A stretch of DNA of 59,377 nt. It comes from a virus. The notes below the pieces were generated by a model. It made no database searches, was not told where the DNA came from, and saw nothing but the letters and a program-made list of their open reading frames with translations. The DNA is taken from positions 1 to 59,377 of IMG/VR virus record IMGVR_UViG_3300044949_001207; one strand, 5' to 3'. Below, piece after piece: positions 59,315 through 59,377 of the stretch (position 1 is its first letter; the number at the start of each line of letters is the position of its first letter). Position numbers and translations under genes: made by a program.

Positions 59315-59377
59315 ATGGCAACGCCATTGCCAACACACATCACGACATGCCCAGACTTCAAGACCGACCACCTCCGC
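59315..59377 (+). CDS. Hypothetical protein, 5' part (second copy of 136-486)
   Basis: First 21 codons of the same gene as 136-486, cut by the contig end; identical base for base to 136-198. It shows where the contig closes on itself. Confidence 0.85.
   Translation, partial: MATPLPTHITTCPDFKTDHLR

Overview
The window is a complete or nearly complete genome of a tailed phage with a short, probably podovirus-type tail. It is GC-rich, gene-dense and almost intergenic-free. The two ends repeat each other: 1-123 equals 58947-59069 and 100-198 equals 59279-59377, so the contig closes on itself with a unit of about 59.2 kb. The host is not stated by the sequence. The tyrosine integrase is of a subtype (KWLRR in place of HxLRH) that I associate with Planctomycetes, so a planctomycete host is a weak guess.

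Layout. (1) A rightward (+) block runs from about 57.57 kb through the contig joint to 10.88 kb. It holds some 37 mostly small genes: a GP88-like protein, a DUF932 protein, a DpdA-like (tRNA-guanine transglycosylase superfamily) protein and a terminal serine recombinase. The block is punctuated by about 25 same-orientation copies of GCGGATTTCCGGCAAC. Most copies sit just behind a stop codon and about 20 nt before the next start codon. (2) A leftward (-) block at 10.87-17.3 kb encodes a sigma-like factor, small membrane or secreted proteins, a papain-like cysteine peptidase (possible lysis group), HNH and PD-(D/E)XK nucleases and zinc-ribbon proteins. (3) A leftward recombination operon at 17.6-21.3 kb encodes an SF2 helicase, an ERF-type annealing protein and a PD-(D/E)XK exonuclease. 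(4) At 21.19-22.3 kb lie an attP candidate (the 3' half of a CAU-anticodon tRNA, inside the exonuclease reading frame), a promoter and a rightward tyrosine integrase. (5) A leftward virion block at 22.3-57.1 kb, read in transcription order, gives holin-like proteins, a terminator, a large virion protein with a kinase-like domain, scaffold, major capsid, a TerS candidate, TerL, portal, endonuclease VII, a tail adaptor, a 1951-aa tail nozzle protein, several internal virion proteins and tail fibres.

The phage looks temperate (integrase plus attP), although I recognise no repressor. I recognise no DNA polymerase or primase, so replication probably uses host enzymes.

The most unusual feature is the (+) block. 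The repeat divides it into modules that carry one to six small genes, or no gene at all: a ~197-nt structured RNA closed by an 18-bp helix, a minimal tRNA-like fold, and a bare hairpin. One module (59046-59278, gene 59079-59303) is present at the right end of the contig and precisely missing at the left end between identical 24-bp repeat-containing sequences. This suggests module gain and loss by recombination, or an assembly collapse.
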